64,000 nt of DNA from Novosphingobium jiangmenense (lineage in GTDB: Bacteria > Pseudomonadota > Alphaproteobacteria > Sphingomonadales > Sphingomonadaceae): assembly GCF_015694345.1 (NCBI RefSeq), contig NZ_JADQDC010000003.1, forward strand, positions 124,001 through 188,000, given 5' to 3'. The notes under the pieces are model-generated. The model was not told the DNA's origin, searched no databases, and was given only the letters and a program-made list of their open reading frames with translations. Made by a program: the position numbers and the translations under genes. Shown piece after piece: positions 52,990 through 62,050 of the stretch (position 1 is its first letter; every line of letters begins with the position of its first letter).

Positions 52990-54405
52990 TTACTCGCTGC
53001 GCAGCCCCACGCCGATGCTGGCGCGCGGCTGGTCCATCTCGGTCGATGCGACGGGGTAGGCGCAATAGTCCGCCGCGTAATAGGCGCTCGGCCGGTGGTT
53101 GCCCGAAAGCCCCACGCCGCCGAAAGGCGCAGCAGATGAAGCCCCGTTGGTCGGCCGGTTCCAGTTGACCACGCCCGCCCTGATGTTCGCCCAGAAGCGG
53201 TTGTAGTCCTGCGGGCTTCCCCCGATCAGCGAGGCCGAAAGCCCGAACCGCGTGTTGTTCGCCTCGGCAATCGCCTCGTCGAAATCGTCGACCTTCACCA
53301 CCTGCAGCAGCGGGCCGAACAGTTCCACGTCGGGCCGCTCGGCGATTCCCGTAACGTCGATGATGGCAGGGCTCAGGAACGGCAGGCCTTCCTGCAGCCG
53401 TACCATGTGCTTTATCGGCCGCCCGCCAGACGACAGCAGATAGACGAAGCTTTCCGTCAGCCCGTCCGCGGTGCGGTTGTCGATCACCGGGCCCATGAAC
53501 GGCGCAGGTTCGTCGAACGGCGCGCCGACGATGATGCGGTCAGCGAGGTGCTTCACCTGGCTCACCACCGCATCGTACATCGAAGACTTCACGATCAGCC
53601 GCCGCCCCGCCGTGCAGCGCTGCCCTGCGCTGGTGAAGGCCGATTGCACGATCAACGTCGCGGTATCTTCGATCTTTGGCGTGTCCCACACCACGATCGG
53701 ATTGTTGCCGCCCATCTCCAGCGCCACCATTTTGCCGGGGTTGGAGGCGAGCTTGCGGTTGATCGCAATCCCGGCGTGGGCAGAGCCGGTGAACAGCACC
53801 CCGTCGATTCCGTCATGCGCCACCAGCGCCTGACCTTCTGCCGGACCACCGATCAGCACCTGCACCACGGCTGCGGAAATTCCGGCACGGTGGAAGCACT
53901 GTGCCAGCATTTCGCCGGTTGCCGGGGTCTTTTCCGAAGGCTTGAACACCACCGCATTGCCCGCGATCAGGGCAGGAACGATGTGGCCGTTGGGCAGGTG
54001 CGCCGGGAAGTTGTACGGCCCCAGCACCGCCAGCACGCCATGCGGCTTGTGGCGCAGCGCTGCCGTACCCTGCAGCGCGCTGTCGAGCTTGCGCTGCGAG
54101 GTGCGGTCGGCATAGGCGCGGACCGAAATCTCGACCTTGTTGACCACGCTTTCGACTTCGGTGCGCGCCTCCCACAGCGGCTTGCCGGTCTCGCGCGCGA
54201 TCATCGTGGCGAGCTTGTCGGCATCCTTGCGCACTTCGTTGGCGAAGCGGCGAACCAGTTCGATGCGCGTGGCGAGCGGCTGAGCCGCCCAGGCCGGCCA
54301 GGCCCGGCGGGCTCGCGCGACGACTTCCTCGACATCGCCGATCTTGCCGCGCCACACTTCGGCGCCGGTTGCGGGTTCATACGAGACGATTTCGGCAGCT
54401 GCCAC
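52990..54405 (-). CDS. astD: succinylglutamate-semialdehyde dehydrogenase
   Basis: 471 residues. The ALDH active site is visible: LEMGGNNPIVVWD (Glu) and SAGQRCTAGRRLIV (Cys), plus GPYNFPAHLPNGHIVPALIA, which is characteristic of AstD. It oxidises N-succinylglutamate semialdehyde in the arginine succinyltransferase pathway. No astA, astB, astC or astE is in the window. The 143-bp upstream gap contains an inverted repeat that could be an operator. Confidence 0.93.
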   Translation of the reverse strand: MAAAEIVSYEPATGAEVWRGKIGDVEEVVARARRAWPAWAAQPLATRIELVRRFANEVRKDADKLATMIARETGKPLWEARTEVESVVNKVEISVRAYADRTSQRKLDSALQGTAALRHKPHGVLAVLGPYNFPAHLPNGHIVPALIAGNAVVFKPSEKTPATGEMLAQCFHRAGISAAVVQVLIGGPAEGQALVAHDGIDGVLFTGSAHAGIAINRKLASNPGKMVALEMGGNNPIVVWDTPKIEDTATLIVQSAFTSAGQRCTAGRRLIVKSSMYDAVVSQVKHLADRIIVGAPFDEPAPFMGPVIDNRTADGLTESFVYLLSSGGRPIKHMVRLQEGLPFLSPAIIDVTGIAERPDVELFGPLLQVVKVDDFDEAIAEANNTRFGLSASLIGGSPQDYNRFWANIRAGVVNWNRPTNGASSAAPFGGVGLSGNHRPSAYYAADYCAYPVASTEMDQPRASIGVGLRSE

Positions 54406-54468
54406 GGATTTGCCTGCTCTTCTTTTCGGTTCTGGCGCGAACGATGGGGTCCCGGTCCCGGGCGTACC

Positions 54469-54487
54469 GTAACGCGGTATTCGTTAC
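54469..54487. promoter_or_regulatory. inverted repeat upstream of astD
   Basis: GTAACG (54469-54474) and CGTTAC (54482-54487) with a 7-base spacer, 64 bases before the astD start. It also lies 60 bases past the selO stop, so it could be a transcript-end element. Confidence 0.35.
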
Positions 54488-54548
54488 CGATTAAACAATA
54501 TTCATGGGCGGGACCACCCCCGCCTTACGGATTTCTACCGGGCGGATT

Positions 54549-55955
54549 TCAACCGGGCGTGTGGCCGACAGGTTCCGGCTTTGCGCCCATCGCCTCGCCC
54601 ATGCGCCGCGTGGCTTCGACCTTGGCCATCAACGCGCTCCAGTCATCCTGCCCGGCAATCGGCGCCCAGATCGCCTCCACCTCGTCGATCAGCATGGACT
54701 GCGGCGCGGCATCGGACCAGTACGGATGGCTACTGTCCGCCGCCGCATAAGGCGCCAGAGCCGCCTTCAACGCCTGCTCCTCCTCGCTCGCCCCGAACGG
54801 CCCGCGCCCGCCGCGATGGGCAAAGAAGAACGCATCCGGCCCAAGGCCTTGCGTCGCCATGACCTTCTCGCAGGCCCCGATCAGCGCCGTGTCTTCCTCC
54901 AGCCCGCGCTGCTCCACGCCCAGCCGCCACAGCCAGCGCCTTGTCATGGCCTGCTGGTACAGTTCGGGGTAGCGGTTCAGCGCCTCGATCAGCGGCGGCG
55001 CTTCAACCAGGGTCCGCAGGGCCACGGCCAACTGCCCGCAATTCCAGTGAATCGCCTCGGGCTGGCGGCCATAGGCATAGAGTCCCTGATGATCGAAGTA
55101 CGCTGCCGTGAACCCCGGTTCCCACTTCGGCAGCCAGCGCCACGGCCCATAGTCGAAGCTCTCGCCGGTGACGTTCATGTTGTCGGAATTGAGCACGCCG
55201 TGGACGAACCCCGCCACCATGTAGCTCGCCGCCATGTCGGCCATGCGCTCGACCACCTGGTTGAAGAACCGCACTGCCGGATGCGGCGCGTCCTCATGCC
55301 CGCCGGGAAAGTTGGCGAGGCAGTAGGTGACGAGCTGCGCCATCTCGTCCTCGAGCTCCAGCGCACCCAGCCGCTGGAACGTGCCGATGCGGATATGCCC
55401 ATGGCTAAGCCGCACCAGCACCGCCGACCGGGTCGGCGAAGGCTCGTCGCCGCGATAGAGCGATTCGCCGGTCTCGATCACCGAAAGCGTGCGGCTGGTA
55501 TTCACCCCCAGCGCCTCGAGCATCTCGGTCGCCAGAATCTCGCGCACCGCGCCTTTCAGCGTCAGCCGCCCATCGCCCGCGCGGCTCCATGGCGTCTGGC
55601 CCGAGCCCTTGGTGCCAAGGTCCAGCTGCCGCCCGCTGGCGTCGAGCATCTGTGCAAAGGTAAACCCCCGCCCGTCCCCCAGATCAGGGTTGTAAACGCG
55701 GAACTGGTGCCCGTGATAGCGCAGCGCCAGCGGCCCCGGCATGTTGTCGGGCAAAGGCTCGAACCGCCCGAAATGCCGCACCCACTCCTCGTCCGACAAC
55801 CCCCTAAGACCGATCTGCCCCGCCGCCCGGTCATTGCGCCAGCGCAAGGTCGTTTCGGGAAAGTCTGCCGCTTTTACCGGATCGCCAATCCAGTCAGCGA
55901 GAGCCATGATGCGGGGGGAGGGGCGATAGATCGCGTCTTGCGGGAGCGCCTGCAT
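54549..55955 (-). CDS. selO: protein adenylyltransferase SelO (YdiU)
   Basis: 468 residues, close to the family length. YHGHQFRVYNPDLGDGRG, LDLGTKGSGQTPWSRAGDGR and GVLNSDNMNVTGESFDYGPW are the conserved pseudokinase blocks. SelO transfers AMP to Ser, Thr or Tyr of redox proteins. The SelO Sec residue of eukaryotes is absent, as usual in bacteria. It is divergent from the alpha/beta hydrolase gene. Confidence 0.94.
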   Translation of the reverse strand: MQALPQDAIYRPSPRIMALADWIGDPVKAADFPETTLRWRNDRAAGQIGLRGLSDEEWVRHFGRFEPLPDNMPGPLALRYHGHQFRVYNPDLGDGRGFTFAQMLDASGRQLDLGTKGSGQTPWSRAGDGRLTLKGAVREILATEMLEALGVNTSRTLSVIETGESLYRGDEPSPTRSAVLVRLSHGHIRIGTFQRLGALELEDEMAQLVTYCLANFPGGHEDAPHPAVRFFNQVVERMADMAASYMVAGFVHGVLNSDNMNVTGESFDYGPWRWLPKWEPGFTAAYFDHQGLYAYGRQPEAIHWNCGQLAVALRTLVEAPPLIEALNRYPELYQQAMTRRWLWRLGVEQRGLEEDTALIGACEKVMATQGLGPDAFFFAHRGGRGPFGASEEEQALKAALAPYAAADSSHPYWSDAAPQSMLIDEVEAIWAPIAGQDDWSALMAKVEATRRMGEAMGAKPEPVGHTPG

Positions 55956-56028
55956 CCGGCAATAGTGGGCATGACCAGGCCTGCCCGCAAGCAGGCTTCC
56001 TTCGATTTCACGCGGAATACCAGACGAA

Positions 56029-56883
56029 ATGGCCGAATACGAAGATCGCTACTGGACCAGCAGCGACGGATTGCGCCTGCATTTCCGATATTTCGATGGT
56101 GACGCATCACGCCCGCCGGTGATCTGCCTGCCCGGCCTCACCCGCAATGCCCGCGATTTCGAGGACCTGGCTGGCCGTCTGGCCGGCACCTGGCGCGTAC
56201 TCTGCCCGGAAATGCGCGGCCGCGGGGACAGCGATTACGCCAAGGACCCGATGACCTACACGCCCATGCACTACCTGCAGGACGTCGAGGCCCTGCTCGC
56301 GCAGGAAGGGATCGAGCGCTTCGTCTCCATCGGCACTTCGCTCGGCGGGCTGCTCACCATGCTGTTGGCGGTGTCCAACCCGCAGCGCATCGCTGCCGCC
56401 GTCCTCAACGATGTCGGCCCCGAGGTTTCCGAAAAGGGCCTCGAACGTATCCGCGGCTATGTCGGGCAGGGGCGCAACTTCGAAACCTGGATGCACGCCG
56501 CCCGCGCGCTTCAGGAAAGCAGTGGTGACGTCTATCCCGATTGGGACATCACCCAGTGGCTGCGCTATGCCAAGCGCATCATGGCCTTGGGCACCGGCGG
56601 GCGCATCGCCTTCGATTATGATATGAAGATCGCCGAGCCATTCGAGGCTCCTGCCGGCGCGACTCCGCAGGTCGACATGTGGCCACTCTACGATGCCCTC
56701 GCCACGCGCCCGCTGCTGATCCTGCGCGGCGAAACCTCCGACATTCTCGAAGCTGCCACGGCAGAGAAGATGGCGAGCCGCCCCGGCGTCGAACTCGTCA
56801 CGCTCCCCCGCATCGGCCACGCCCCGACACTGGACGAGCCGGAAAGCATCGCCGCAATCGGACGCCTGCTGGCCCGGGCATGA
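56029..56883 (+). CDS. alpha/beta hydrolase
   Basis: 284 residues. The oxyanion region VICLPGLTRNARDFEDL precedes the nucleophile elbow IGTSLGGLLTMLLA; the acid is in LRGETSDILEA and the His in PRIGHAPTLDEP. The fold is complete without a large lid. Substrate unknown. The TGA overlaps the start of the glycosyltransferase gene (ATGA), suggesting a two-gene operon. Confidence 0.9.
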   Translation: MAEYEDRYWTSSDGLRLHFRYFDGDASRPPVICLPGLTRNARDFEDLAGRLAGTWRVLCPEMRGRGDSDYAKDPMTYTPMHYLQDVEALLAQEGIERFVSIGTSLGGLLTMLLAVSNPQRIAAAVLNDVGPEVSEKGLERIRGYVGQGRNFETWMHAARALQESSGDVYPDWDITQWLRYAKRIMALGTGGRIAFDYDMKIAEPFEAPAGATPQVDMWPLYDALATRPLLILRGETSDILEAATAEKMASRPGVELVTLPRIGHAPTLDEPESIAAIGRLLARA

Positions 56884-58037
56884 CGGAGAAGCCGCTCAAA
56901 CTGCTCCACCTGCATTCCACCTTCGATGCAGGCGGCAAGGAGCGGCGTGCCGTCGCCCTGATGAACCGCTGGGGCAAGGGGCGCAAGGACCGCCCGATTG
57001 AGCACCACATCGTCTCTGCCCAGCCCGGTGCGATGGGTGCCAAGGCCCTGATCGACAGGAACGTCACCGCCCGTTTCCCCTTCGGCTTCCCCCCGCTCGC
57101 CGGAAAGCTCGGCATCGCCCGCCTGCGCCAGCTCGCCCGCGCCATGCAGGGCTTCGATCTGATCCTCACCTACAACTGGGGCGCGATGGACGCCTGCATG
57201 GCCCACGCGATCTTTGCGCCGACCATGAACCTCGCCCCGCTCGTTCACCACGAGGACGGCTTCAACGCCGATGAAGCGGGTGGGCTGAAAACCAGCCGCA
57301 ACTGGTATCGCCGCATCGCACTCGCCCGCGCCAGCGCGCTGATGGTCCCCTCGCGTCAGCTGGAAGACATCGCACTCACCGTCTGGCACCAGCCTCGCGC
57401 ACGCGTGCAGCGTATCGCCAACGGCATCGATACGGCGCTCTATGCGCGCAAGCCGAAGCCGGATGTTCTCCCGCGCGTGGTCAAGCGCCCCGGCGAAAAG
57501 TGGCTCGGCACGCTCGCCGGACTGCGCGCGGTCAAGAACCTGCCGCGCATGGTCCGCGCCATGAAGGAATTGCCGCCCGAATGGCACCTCGTCATCCTTG
57601 GTGAAGGCCCGGAACGGGAAGCCATCACCGCCGAGGCGATCCGCCTGGAAATCGGCCACCGCGTCCACCTGCCGGGCCACGTCGCCGACCCGTCGCTTGC
57701 CGTCGGGCTGTTCGATCTCTTTGCGCTTTCGTCGGACAGCGAGCAGGCCCCGCTGTCGGTGATCGAGGCCATGGCCGCAGGCCTCGCCGCGGCGAGTCCT
57801 GCCGTGGGCGACGTCGCCGAGATGGTAGCCGAGCCGAACCGCCTCTTCATAACCGCTGCAAACGACGAAGCCGCCTTGGCGCGCGCCATCGCCACGCTCG
57901 CCGCCGACGAGCCGCTACGCCGCACCATCGGCAAGGCCAACCGCGATCGCGCCCGCGCCGAATTCGATGAGTCCGTGATGGCCAGCCGCTATGCGCAAGT
58001 CTACGCCGCAGCTCTCGGCGCAAGCCTGTTCCCCTGA
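56880..58037 (+). CDS. GT4 glycosyltransferase
   Basis: 385 residues from the ATG at 56880. An N-terminal Rossmann domain starts LKLLHLHSTFDAGGKERRAV with the G-G-KER acceptor loop. The C-terminal donor-binding domain has HLVILGEGPEREAI and FALSSDSEQAPLSVIEAMAA, the E-x7-E block of the GT4 family. It probably adds a sugar to a lipid- or polysaccharide-linked acceptor at the inner face of the membrane. Donor and acceptor unknown. Confidence 0.9.
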   Translation: MTEKPLKLLHLHSTFDAGGKERRAVALMNRWGKGRKDRPIEHHIVSAQPGAMGAKALIDRNVTARFPFGFPPLAGKLGIARLRQLARAMQGFDLILTYNWGAMDACMAHAIFAPTMNLAPLVHHEDGFNADEAGGLKTSRNWYRRIALARASALMVPSRQLEDIALTVWHQPRARVQRIANGIDTALYARKPKPDVLPRVVKRPGEKWLGTLAGLRAVKNLPRMVRAMKELPPEWHLVILGEGPEREAITAEAIRLEIGHRVHLPGHVADPSLAVGLFDLFALSSDSEQAPLSVIEAMAAGLAAASPAVGDVAEMVAEPNRLFITAANDEAALARAIATLAADEPLRRTIGKANRDRARAEFDESVMASRYAQVYAAALGASLFP

Positions 58038-58109
58038 AGCACCTTCCGCCGCCGCCTTCATCATGCGTTCACGCGCGGCGCGGCAGGTGGGCCGGAGCAA
58101 TCAATTCCG

Positions 58110-58137
58110 TTGAAAAGGCGGTCCCATCCGCTAAACA
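58110..58137 (+). promoter_or_regulatory. candidate promoter of the yfgM-like/bamB operon
   Basis: TTGAAA (58110-58115), a 16-base spacer and TAAACA (58132-58137), about 50 bases before the TTG start at 58189. Confidence 0.4.
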
Positions 58138-58188
58138 CCGCGCCAGACACACGCTAGCAAACGTCAACCAATTCCTGAAAGCGCTGCC

Positions 58189-58944
58189 TTGGCTCTCCGT
58201 CCCGATCGTCCGCAATCCCGTTCCAACCAACTCGCCGAGCGTTCGGCCGGGGGCGATGCCTTCCTGCGCGAAGTGGATGATGCTCTGCGCGAGGATCAGG
58301 TCTACACCGCGATCCAGAAGTACGGAAAGCCGGTCGGCGCGGTCATCCTCGCCGGGCTGCTCGGCCTTGGCGGCTACCTCTGGTACGAGAACCACAGCAA
58401 TTCCAAGGCCGCCGAACAGGGCGAAGCGCTGACCAAAGCGCTCGACGATATCGAGGTGCGCAACCTCAAGGCCGCGACCGAAGCCGTCGCCCCGCTCGCC
58501 AAGGATGGCACCGATGGCTATCGCGCCACTGCGAAGATGCTGGCAGCGGGCGTCCTGTCCGAACAGGGCAAGAATGCCGAAGCCGCCAAGGCTTTCGCCG
58601 AAATCGCCGCCGATACCGGAATTCCGCAGGCCTATCGCGATCTCGCCACGATCCGCGAAGTCTCGCTGACCTTTGACCAGCTCGGCCCCGACAAGGTGGT
58701 TGAGCGCCTGAAGCCGCTCGCCGTCCCCGGCAACGCCTGGTTCGGCAGCGCGGGCGAACTCGTCGGCATGGCCTATGTAAAGCAGGGCAAGAACGATCTC
58801 GCCGGCGCCCTGTTTGCGCAGATCGCCAAGGACAAGACCGTGCCCGATACCCTGCGCCGTCGGACCCGCCAGATGGCCGGCCTGCTGGGCGTGGACGCCG
58901 TGGAAGATCCTGGCACCGCCACGATCGTCCAGCGCGCGCAATAA
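58189..58944 (+). CDS. YfgM-like tetratricopeptide membrane protein
   Basis: 251 residues from a TTG at 58189, chosen because FLREVDDALREDQ lies near the N-terminus as in related sphingomonad proteins. One membrane helix (GAVILAGLLGLGGYLWY, ~50-66) is followed by a periplasmic TPR-like domain (AEAAKAFAEIAADTGIPQAY, AYVKQGKNDLAGALFAQIAK). This is the YfgM/DUF2133 layout; YfgM works with SecYEG and periplasmic chaperones. bamB follows 18 bases on, the conserved yfgM-bamB order. Confidence 0.88.
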   Translation: MALRPDRPQSRSNQLAERSAGGDAFLREVDDALREDQVYTAIQKYGKPVGAVILAGLLGLGGYLWYENHSNSKAAEQGEALTKALDDIEVRNLKAATEAVAPLAKDGTDGYRATAKMLAAGVLSEQGKNAEAAKAFAEIAADTGIPQAYRDLATIREVSLTFDQLGPDKVVERLKPLAVPGNAWFGSAGELVGMAYVKQGKNDLAGALFAQIAKDKTVPDTLRRRTRQMAGLLGVDAVEDPGTATIVQRAQ

Positions 58945-58962
58945 GCTTTGAGGATGCATTCG

Positions 58963-60303
58963 ATGACGCCGAAACCCACTTTCCGCCGCGCTTCGCTGAC
59001 CAGCGTGGTGGTTCTCGCGCTTGCCCTTGGCGGCTGCGGCGTCTTCAAGAAGAACGTCAAGACCACGCCGACTGTCGGTTCGCGCCAGCCGATCCTCTCG
59101 AAGATCGATGCCGGCACCAAGATCGACGACTCGATCTCTTTGATGACGGTCGTCTTGCCCGCGCCGGAAGTGAACACCGAATTCGCGCAAGGCGGCGGCA
59201 ACGCTTCCAAGTCCTACGGCCACGCCGCGCTGTCGGAATCGCCCTCGCGCGCGTTCAGCGTCTCGATCAAGGGCTCCAACGCCCGCCAGCGCCTCGCCGC
59301 CTCGCCCGTCGTCGGCGGCGGCAAGCTCTTCGCGATGGACACGGACGGCACCGTCCATGCGTTCGACGCCAGCACCGGCGCACGCGTATGGGACACCTCG
59401 GTCCGCGCTGAAAAGCAGAACGCCGGCTCCACCTTCGGTGGCGGAGCGTCCTACGATGACGGCAAGGTCTATGTCACCAACGGCGTCGGCGAAGTCGCCG
59501 CGCTCGATGCCAACTCCGGCGAGATCAAGTGGCGCGTGAAGCCCGCTGGCCCGCTGCGCGGATCGCCCACCGTAGCCTTCGGGCAGGTCATGGTGATGAG
59601 CCAGGACAACCAGCTCTTCGCCCTCAACGAAGCCGATGGCGCAGTGCTGTGGAACGAAAGCGCATCGGTCGGCCAGACCAACGTCTTCGGCGTCGCCTCG
59701 CCCGCTGCCGGGCAGGGCACGATCGTCGCCGGCTTCTCCTCGGGCGAACTCGTCGCCTATCGTTACGAGAACGGTCGCCAGCTTTGGGCCGATGCTCTCG
59801 CGCGCACCTCGATCGCCACTTCGGTCTCGACTCTGACCGACATCGACGCAGACCCGATCATCGAGCGCGGCCGCGTCTATGCACTGGGGCAGGGCGGGCG
59901 CATGGCCGCCTATGAACTGGTCACCGGCCAGCGCATCTGGGAACTCAACCTCGCCGGCATTTCCACCCCCGCCATCGCGGGCGACTGGATCTTCACTCTC
60001 ACGGACGAGGCCAAGCTGCTGTGCATCGCCAAGTCGAGCGGCAAGGTCCGCTGGATGACGCAGTTGCGCCGCTACAAGAACGAAAAGAAGAAGAAGAACC
60101 AAATCCTGTGGACCGGCCCGATCCTCGCCGGCAACCACCTGTGGGTTGCCAACTCGCGCGGCGAAGTCATGCGCGCCTCGGTTGCCGACGGCACGGTCAG
60201 CGAATTCACCAAGCTCGGCTCCAGCGTCACGCTCGCCCCGATCGTCGCCAACCAGACGCTCTACATCCTCGACGACAAGGGCAAGATCACCGCGTTCCGT
60301 TGA
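58963..60303 (+). CDS. bamB: outer-membrane assembly lipoprotein BamB
   Basis: 446 residues from the ATG at 58963, which has GAGGA 9 bases upstream; the ATG at 58954 has no space for one. The lipobox LALGGC gives Cys 24. The mature protein is a series of PQQ-like beta-propeller blades (VHAFDASTGARVWDTSV, EVAALDANSGEIKW, AAYELVTGQRIWEL). It is part of the Bam complex that folds barrels such as LptD and the TonB receptor. The der GTPase gene that often follows is not next here. Confidence 0.92.
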   Translation: MTPKPTFRRASLTSVVVLALALGGCGVFKKNVKTTPTVGSRQPILSKIDAGTKIDDSISLMTVVLPAPEVNTEFAQGGGNASKSYGHAALSESPSRAFSVSIKGSNARQRLAASPVVGGGKLFAMDTDGTVHAFDASTGARVWDTSVRAEKQNAGSTFGGGASYDDGKVYVTNGVGEVAALDANSGEIKWRVKPAGPLRGSPTVAFGQVMVMSQDNQLFALNEADGAVLWNESASVGQTNVFGVASPAAGQGTIVAGFSSGELVAYRYENGRQLWADALARTSIATSVSTLTDIDADPIIERGRVYALGQGGRMAAYELVTGQRIWELNLAGISTPAIAGDWIFTLTDEAKLLCIAKSSGKVRWMTQLRRYKNEKKKKNQILWTGPILAGNHLWVANSRGEVMRASVADGTVSEFTKLGSSVTLAPIVANQTLYILDDKGKITAFR

Positions 60304-60329
60304 TCTGCCGACACCTTGTCATGATCCGC

Positions 60330-60353
60330 TCATCCTGAGCTTGTCGAAGGATG
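60330..60353. repeat. copy of the CTTCGACAAGCTCAGGATGA repeat
   Basis: TCATCCTGAGCTTGTCGAAG plus GATG lies after the bamB stop. I recall this as a widespread intergenic repeat of sphingomonads and other alphaproteobacteria, commonly palindromic at a larger scale. The copy at 8265-8291 is more degenerate. Confidence 0.7.
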
Positions 60354-60412
60354 TCCGCGCAAGGTCGTGATCACAACCATATCCTAACGCTTTGAGCGCT
60401 AAGGACGGGTGC

Positions 60413-61747
60413 ATGAGCGCCCGTCCGGCCCCGCCTCCGTCAGACGTCTCCGCAGGCACCGGCCTTGCCGGGGTCATCGGCCTCGCGCTGTGGGTCCTCA
60501 CCTGCCGCTTCTGGCCGCAGATCGTCACCACGCTCGGCCTCTCGGCCCCTGCCGAAGTCATGGACGGCCCCTCCGCCGCGCTCGCCGCCCTGCTGTTCTC
60601 GGGCAGCGCGATGGTCGGCTACGCGCTGTTGGTCGAAAAGGTCCACTTGCGCCCGTCCACCGGCATAGACTGGTCCTCGCCGCGCCCGTTGCGTGAAGTC
60701 GTCGACATCTCGATCACCAAGATCGCGGGCCTCTGGGCAACATGGGCGCTGATCGGCTTCGCCTACTGCATCGCCCGCTGGTACTGGCGCGGACAGTACG
60801 TCTTCGCGATGGAAGTGCTGGAAAGCGCCGCCCCGGTCCTGTTCCTCGGCGCCATCCCCTACATCTTCTGGCTCGACCGCGTCCTCGTCAACCCGCGCGA
60901 CGCCGCGTGGCACTTCGGCGCCATGCTCATCGGCCGCGAGCCGTGGGACCCTGCCGAGGTAAAGCGCCACGCCCTCGCATGGCTGGTCAAAGGCTTCTTC
61001 TGCGCCTTCATGATCTCGATCGTCCCCGGCGGATTCGCCGCGGTCATCCACTTCGACTGGGCTTCCGTCCTCCACGATCCCGTCGCGCTCGGCACGCTGC
61101 TGATAGAGACGATGTTCATGATCGACGTGCAGATCGCCATGGTCGGCTACCTCGTCACATGCAAGCCGCTGGACGCGCAGATCCGCACCGCCAATCCGCA
61201 CCTTTCGGCGTGGGTGGCTGCGCTGATTTGCTACCCGCCGTTCATCCTGATGGGCGATGGCGACGTGCTCGATTATCGCCATAACGGCGCGGAGTGGGCG
61301 TACTGGCTCCAAGGCCAGACCGGCCTGCTCTGGCTCTGGGCGGGCGCGCTGGTGTTCCTCACCGCCGTCTATGCCTGGGCCACCGTCGCCTTCGGTCTGC
61401 GCTTCTCCAACCTGACCTATCGCGGCGTCCTGACCAACGGCCCCTACCGCTACACGCGCCACCCGGCCTATCTGTCGAAGAACGCCTACTGGTGGCTCGC
61501 TTCGCTGCCGTTCCTCACCACCAGCGGCTCGATGGTCGATGCCATCCGCAACACCGTGATCCTCGCCCTCGTCAGTGCGGTCTACTACTGGCGCGCCCGC
61601 ACCGAGGAGAAGCACCTCCTCACCGAAGACGCCAAGTATCGCGAATACCATGCATGGATGGCAGACCACGGCCTGATCACCGCGTCCTTGCGCAAGCTTG
61701 CCCGCGCCGTCACGCCTCGCCGACCGGTCGCCCAGCCCGCAGAATAA
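60413..61747 (+). CDS. isoprenylcysteine carboxyl methyltransferase-like membrane protein
   Basis: 444 residues from the ATG at 60413, with AAGGA upstream. About ten membrane helices. The C-terminal ~130 residues carry the ICMT/phospholipid methyltransferase signature GPYRYTRHPAYLSKN and EEKHLLTEDAKYREYHAWM. The N-terminal ~300 residues with several helices are an extension not seen in typical ICMTs (190-280 residues). It may methylate a membrane lipid or prenylated compound. Substrate unknown. Confidence 0.82.
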   Translation: MSARPAPPPSDVSAGTGLAGVIGLALWVLTCRFWPQIVTTLGLSAPAEVMDGPSAALAALLFSGSAMVGYALLVEKVHLRPSTGIDWSSPRPLREVVDISITKIAGLWATWALIGFAYCIARWYWRGQYVFAMEVLESAAPVLFLGAIPYIFWLDRVLVNPRDAAWHFGAMLIGREPWDPAEVKRHALAWLVKGFFCAFMISIVPGGFAAVIHFDWASVLHDPVALGTLLIETMFMIDVQIAMVGYLVTCKPLDAQIRTANPHLSAWVAALICYPPFILMGDGDVLDYRHNGAEWAYWLQGQTGLLWLWAGALVFLTAVYAWATVAFGLRFSNLTYRGVLTNGPYRYTRHPAYLSKNAYWWLASLPFLTTSGSMVDAIRNTVILALVSAVYYWRARTEEKHLLTEDAKYREYHAWMADHGLITASLRKLARAVTPRRPVAQPAE

Positions 61748-61750
61748 GCG

Positions 61751-62050
61751 TCAGACTTCGACGCCTTCGTCCGTCTCGAACACGCGGATATTGCGGTCGA
61801 ACAGACCCAGCGTCGCGCGCTCTTCGGCCCACACCTTCATGTGCTCGGCCTGGAAATGCGCCTTGAGCGCCGCCATGTCGCTCCATTTCTCGGCGATGTG
61901 GATCAGCTCGGGATCGAGCACGTCCTGCCCGTAGGCATACTGGATGCAGCCATCTTCCTTGAGCGTCGCCGCGATGACCTTGGCCATCATCGGCTTGATC
62001 GGCTCTATGTTTTCCACCGGAACGCGGACGGTGCCCATCACGATGATCAT
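61751..62050 (-). CDS. antibiotic-biosynthesis-monooxygenase-domain protein
   Basis: 99 residues from the ATG at 62050, sharing one base with the gshA stop. The ferredoxin-like fold MIIVMGTVRVPVENIEPIKP, YAYGQDVLDPELIHIAEKW and AHFQAEHMKVWAEE matches the ABM family, many of which act on quinols. It is probably a cytosolic dimer. It is last in the rsmE-gshA series. Activity is a family inference. Confidence 0.88.
   Translation of the reverse strand: MIIVMGTVRVPVENIEPIKPMMAKVIAATLKEDGCIQYAYGQDVLDPELIHIAEKWSDMAALKAHFQAEHMKVWAEERATLGLFDRNIRVFETDEGVEV

Noticed and set aside
53407-56102. Plus-strand frames across astD and selO
   Set aside because: Antisense shadows of genes with intact catalytic motifs.
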